From contig WLGC01000021.1 of NCBI GenBank assembly GCA_009703465.1, positions 1-9,325 on the forward strand: 9,325 nucleotides of DNA. Reading direction: 5' to 3'. Positions within the stretch are counted from its first letter, which is position 1. Each line of letters starts with the position of its first letter. Both the position numbers and the translations under genes were made by a program. Below are positions 7,548 through 9,325 of the stretch, in pieces. The notes beneath the pieces are model-generated. The model was not told where the DNA came from. It did not search any database and was given only the letters and a program-made list of their open reading frames with translations. The DNA comes from Actinomycetota bacterium (lineage in GTDB: Bacteria; Actinomycetota; Actinomycetes; Actinomycetales; Microbacteriaceae).

Positions 7548-7553
7548 AGGTTA
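7548..7553 (-). promoter_or_regulatory. putative -10 box for dapD
   Basis: On the minus strand this reads TAACCT (TANNNT), 7 nt before the dapD ATG at 7540. A possible -35, CTGCCA (complement of 7572-7577, four of six matches to TTGACA), lies 18 nt further upstream, inside the start of dapE. No ribosome binding site is seen, consistent with a leaderless mRNA. Confidence 0.45.
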
Positions 7554-7558
7554 CAAGT

Positions 7559-7564
7559 TAGGCT
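7559..7564 (+). promoter_or_regulatory. putative -10 box for dapE (leaderless geometry)
   Basis: TAGGCT fits TANNNT and stands exactly 6 nt before the dapE ATG at 7571. Its first three bases form an in-frame TAG stop, so dapE cannot start further upstream. No Shine-Dalgarno sequence and no good -35 hexamer are visible. Confidence 0.5.
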
Positions 7565-7570
7565 CGATTT

Positions 7571-8650
7571 ATGGCAGGAACCCTTAATTTAGAGGCAGAT
7601 GTTGCCGAGCTCACTCGGGTTATTTGCGATATTGAATCAGTCTCTGGTTCAGAAGCCGCTCTTGCAGATGCCATTGAGTCTGCCCTTAGAAAATACCCGC
7701 ACCTAGAAGTAATCAGAGACGGCGATGCCGTGGTGGCTAGAACCAATCAGAATAAGGGCTCCAGAGTTGTCATCGCTGGACACATCGATACAGTTCCGGT
7801 TGCAAACAACCTTCCGGTTCAAATGCTTTCGATGGAACGCGAACAAGTTCTCTATGGCCGCGGCACAGTGGACATGAAAGCCGGAGTTGCGGTTCAGTTG
7901 AAATTAGCCGCAACTATTGCTGAGCCCAATAAAGATGTGACTTGGATTTTCTATGACCACGAAGAAGTGGAATCCAGTAAGAACGGTCTTGGTCGCCTAG
8001 CTAAGAATCACCCCGATTTACTAAAGGCCTCATTTGCAATTCTTTGTGAGCCGACCTCGGCTCAGGTTGAGGGTGGTTGCAATGGAACCATGCGCGTTGA
8101 GCTTAGATTCAGTGGCTTAAAAGCACACTCGGCTAGACCGTGGATGGGTAAAAACGCAATTCATGCAGCAGCAGATGCTCTACAGATTCTTTCTACATAC
8201 GTTCCAGAAGAAGTCTCGGTTGACGGTCTGGTTTATCGAGAGAGTTTGAGTGCTGTACTTATTAGCGGCGGCATAGCCACAAATGTAATTCCGGATCAGT
8301 GCACAGTCAGCGTTAATTATCGGTTCGCGCCTAGCAAATCAGGCAGTGATGCGCAGGCTCACCTAAAAGAAATATTCCCAGGGGTGGAAATGGTGGTTGT
8401 CGATGTAGCTGAGGGTGCAAGGCCTGGACTGGATCAGCCGGAGGCCGCGTCTTTTGTTGCGGCCACAAAAAGCACACCAAAGCCAAAATATGGCTGGACC
8501 GATGTTGCTAGATTCAGCGCCCTTGGCATACCGGCAGTGAATTTCGGGCCGGGTGACCCCTCAAAGGCCCACGCGGACGATGAAGCGGTCCCAGTGAGCC
8601 AGATCTACGCCTGTGAGAGCGCACTTCGGGCCTGGCTAACCGTGGGATAA
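7571..8650 (+). CDS. dapE: succinyl-diaminopimelate desuccinylase
   Basis: DapE hydrolyses N-succinyl-LL-2,6-diaminopimelate to LL-diaminopimelate and succinate, a di-zinc M20 peptidase-family reaction feeding lysine and peptidoglycan. The 359-residue protein shows the M20 metal-site series: GHIDTVP at 70-76 (H71 ligand, D73), [10 protein letters not shown] at 96-105 (bridging D101), HEEVE at 130-134 (base E131, ligand E132), [11 protein letters not shown] at 159-169 (E160) and the C-terminal AHADDE at 333-338 (H334). The lid-domain motif [10 protein letters not shown] is at 233-242. M20 enzymes can be hard to tell apart, but divergence from dapD makes the DapE role very likely. The start follows a TAGGCT box by 6 nt without a Shine-Dalgarno sequence. 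The DUF3117 gene follows 43 nt later. Confidence 0.94.
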   Translation: MAGTLNLEADVAELTRVICDIESVSGSEAALADAIESALRKYPHLEVIRDGDAVVARTNQNKGSRVVIAGHIDTVPVANNLPVQMLSMEREQVLYGRGTVDMKAGVAVQLKLAATIAEPNKDVTWIFYDHEEVESSKNGLGRLAKNHPDLLKASFAILCEPTSAQVEGGCNGTMRVELRFSGLKAHSARPWMGKNAIHAAADALQILSTYVPEEVSVDGLVYRESLSAVLISGGIATNVIPDQCTVSVNYRFAPSKSGSDAQAHLKEIFPGVEMVVVDVAEGARPGLDQPEAASFVAATKSTPKPKYGWTDVARFSALGIPAVNFGPGDPSKAHADDEAVPVSQIYACESALRAWLTVG

Positions 8651-8692
8651 TAGAACTTCGGGCTGGAAAGCCAGCAATACCTAGGAGTTCTA
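8651..8692 (+). promoter_or_regulatory. possible SD-masking mRNA structure before the DUF3117 gene
   Basis: TAGAACTTC (8651-8659) can pair with GGAGTTCTA (8684-8692) to give a 9-bp stem, eight Watson-Crick pairs and one G-U. The right arm contains the whole GGAG ribosome binding site (8684-8687). Within the loop, GCTGG (8662-8666) and CCAGC (8671-8675) form a second 5-bp hairpin around AAAG. The left arm begins on the base after the dapE stop codon, so a ribosome terminating on dapE would cover it. The pairing is read directly; a regulatory role is inference. Confidence 0.45.
8684..8687 (+). promoter_or_regulatory. ribosome binding site of the DUF3117 gene
   Basis: GGAG (within AGGAG, 8683-8687) lies 6 nt before the ATG at 8694. 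This is a clear Shine-Dalgarno site, unlike those of the neighbouring leaderless-looking genes, and it can be sequestered in the stem at 8651-8692. Confidence 0.75.
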
Positions 8693-8693
8693 A

Positions 8694-8867
8694 ATGGCAG
8701 CAATGAAGCCGCGTACCGGCGACGGACCGATGGAAGCAGAGCGCGAACCGCGCGGACTTATCATCCTTAGAGTTCCTCTAGAAGGCGGCGGTCGCCTGGT
8801 GGTCTCAGTAAATGAAGAAGAAGCTAAAAACCTTCACCAGGTTTTGGCCGGAGTTGTCAAAAAGTAA
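8694..8867 (+). CDS. DUF3117-family small protein
   Basis: This short gene encodes 57 residues. It starts MAAMKPRTGDGPMEAEREPR, carries the family core RVPLEGGGRLVVSVNEEE at about 26-43, and ends in a short helix-like LHQVLAGVVKK. The MAAMKPRTGDGP start and the VPLEGGGRLVV core are what I recognise as DUF3117 (PF11314), a family found across Actinobacteria; its function is not known to me. There is no signal peptide or membrane segment, so it is probably cytoplasmic. AGGAG sits 6 nt before the ATG. It follows dapE by 43 nt on the same strand and is ended by the strong terminator at 8894-8925, so it may be the last gene of a dapE transcript. Confidence 0.92.
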   Translation: MAAMKPRTGDGPMEAEREPRGLIILRVPLEGGGRLVVSVNEEEAKNLHQVLAGVVKK

Positions 8868-8893
8868 ATTCTCAGACCAAAAAGTTTTTATAA

Positions 8894-8925
8894 AAAAATC
8901 CCGATCATCACTGATCGGGATTTTT
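8894..8925. terminator. bidirectional intrinsic terminator
   Basis: The arms 8894-8907 (AAAAATCCCGATCA) and 8912-8925 (TGATCGGGATTTTT) are perfect complements around the loop TCAC, a 14-bp stem. On the plus strand the stem ends in a T-run, and on the minus strand the A-run gives the same. It therefore serves both the DUF3117 gene and the ABC ATPase gene, which converge here. Confidence 0.93.
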
Positions 8926-8943
8926 CCTTAAAGCCAGAAATGG

Positions 8944-9325
8944 TTAGTTCAGTCTTGCCCCAGATTCAATATCGAATAGGTGCAGTAATCCACCCTCAAC
9001 AACTAGGTTGATTTTGTCTCCGGCGTGAGGGTGACTGCGGCCATCAACGCGGCAGACAATATCCTGAGTCGCGCCGTCAAATTGTGCGTGGCCGTAAAGG
9101 TAGCCATCGGCTCCTAGCTCCTCAACTACATCTACCTCAACAGCCAAGCCGCTCTTTGTAGAAACCGATAGGTTCTCGGGACGAATACCAACGGTTACCT
9201 TCTTCGCCTTGGTCTTGGCAAGCACGCTGCTGTCAACTTTTAGCACCTGATTACCAAACTGGACTCCGTCAGTTACGATCTCTAGCTCCAATAGGTTCAT
9301 CGCCGGAGAGCCAATAAAGCCGGCA
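8944..9325 (-). CDS. sugar ABC transporter ATP-binding protein, C-terminal part
   Basis: This is the C-terminal part of an ATPase of the MsiK/UgpC/MalK (CUT1 carbohydrate importer) family, which energises sugar uptake at the cytoplasmic membrane. The frame stays open to the window edge, giving 127 complete codons before the stop. The first residues, AGFIGSPAMNLLE, are the hallmark junction between the nucleotide-binding domain and the regulatory region in this family. The remainder is the TOBE/OB-fold domain, with VGIRPENL at about 47-54, ELGADGYLYG at about 74-83 and RVDGRSHPHAGD near 97-108. Walker A, signature and Walker B motifs lie outside the window. The methionine at 9300 is internal, not a start. 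Such ATPases often serve several sugar importers; the substrate cannot be told from this part. The gene ends at the shared terminator. Confidence 0.93.
   Translation of the reverse strand, partial: AGFIGSPAMNLLELEIVTDGVQFGNQVLKVDSSVLAKTKAKKVTVGIRPENLSVSTKSGLAVEVDVVEELGADGYLYGHAQFDGATQDIVCRVDGRSHPHAGDKINLVVEGGLLHLFDIESGARLN

Noticed and set aside
8646..8651. GATAAT as a -10 box for a separate DUF3117 promoter
   Set aside because: It matches five of six bases of TATAAT, but no -35 is visible 16-18 nt upstream and it overlaps the dapE stop. If real, transcription would start near 8658 and lose most of the left arm of the leader stem, so it is a useful test rather than a call.
1..9325. A novel defence, mobile or biosynthetic system
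   Set aside because: All genes except the DUF3515 and DUF3117 genes belong to well-known core families with intact motifs. I saw no arrays of direct repeats, transposase remnants, integrase sites or change in base composition.

Overview
The window is a compact stretch of chromosome from a moderate-GC actinobacterium. The best guess is a small-genome aquatic member of the Microbacteriaceae (Rhodoluna/Aquiluna-like); this placement is inference. The grounds are: an actinobacterial-type DapD, the small actinobacterial DUF3117 protein, a DUF3515 lipoprotein, a Micrococcales-like MurA sequence, gene overlaps or gaps of only a few bases, and TANNNT boxes sitting 6-7 nt before start codons. I see no mobile element, CRISPR array, tRNA, rRNA, phage gene or sign of recent transfer. 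No stretch over 300 bases lacks a gene.

Bases 1-5122 hold a tightly packed plus-strand run: the 3' end of leuC, then leuD, murA, plsC, gpsA and ddl. Neighbours overlap by 1-4 nt or are separated by 3-4 nt, so they are almost certainly co-transcribed and translationally coupled. The run joins leucine biosynthesis (isopropylmalate isomerase, LeuCD), the first committed step of peptidoglycan synthesis (MurA), phosphatidic-acid synthesis (GpsA makes glycerol-3-phosphate; the PlsC-family enzyme acylates lysophosphatidate) and D-Ala-D-Ala synthesis (Ddl).

Bases 5138-6594 hold a divergent pair: a DUF3515 lipoprotein on the minus strand and thiL (thiamine-phosphate kinase) on the plus strand. Bases 6599-8650 hold a second divergent pair, dapD (minus) and dapE (plus). 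These are the succinylase and desuccinylase steps of the lysine/diaminopimelate pathway. Both divergent gaps are tiny, and all four genes have a TANNNT hexamer 6 or 7 nt before the start codon, which suggests leaderless transcripts.

Bases 8694-8867 encode a 57-residue DUF3117 protein. Its ribosome binding site lies in a potential stem whose other arm directly follows the dapE stop codon. A strong bidirectional terminator at 8894-8925 separates it from the C-terminal part of a sugar ABC transporter ATPase (MsiK/UgpC/MalK family) on the minus strand, which runs off the window end.

Nearly everything here is core metabolism and envelope synthesis, and I did not find a novel multi-gene system. 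The most interesting signals are regulatory: the SD-masking leader of the DUF3117 gene, the overlapping leaderless divergent promoters, and a hairpin that contains both stop codons at the thiL/dapD convergent junction.
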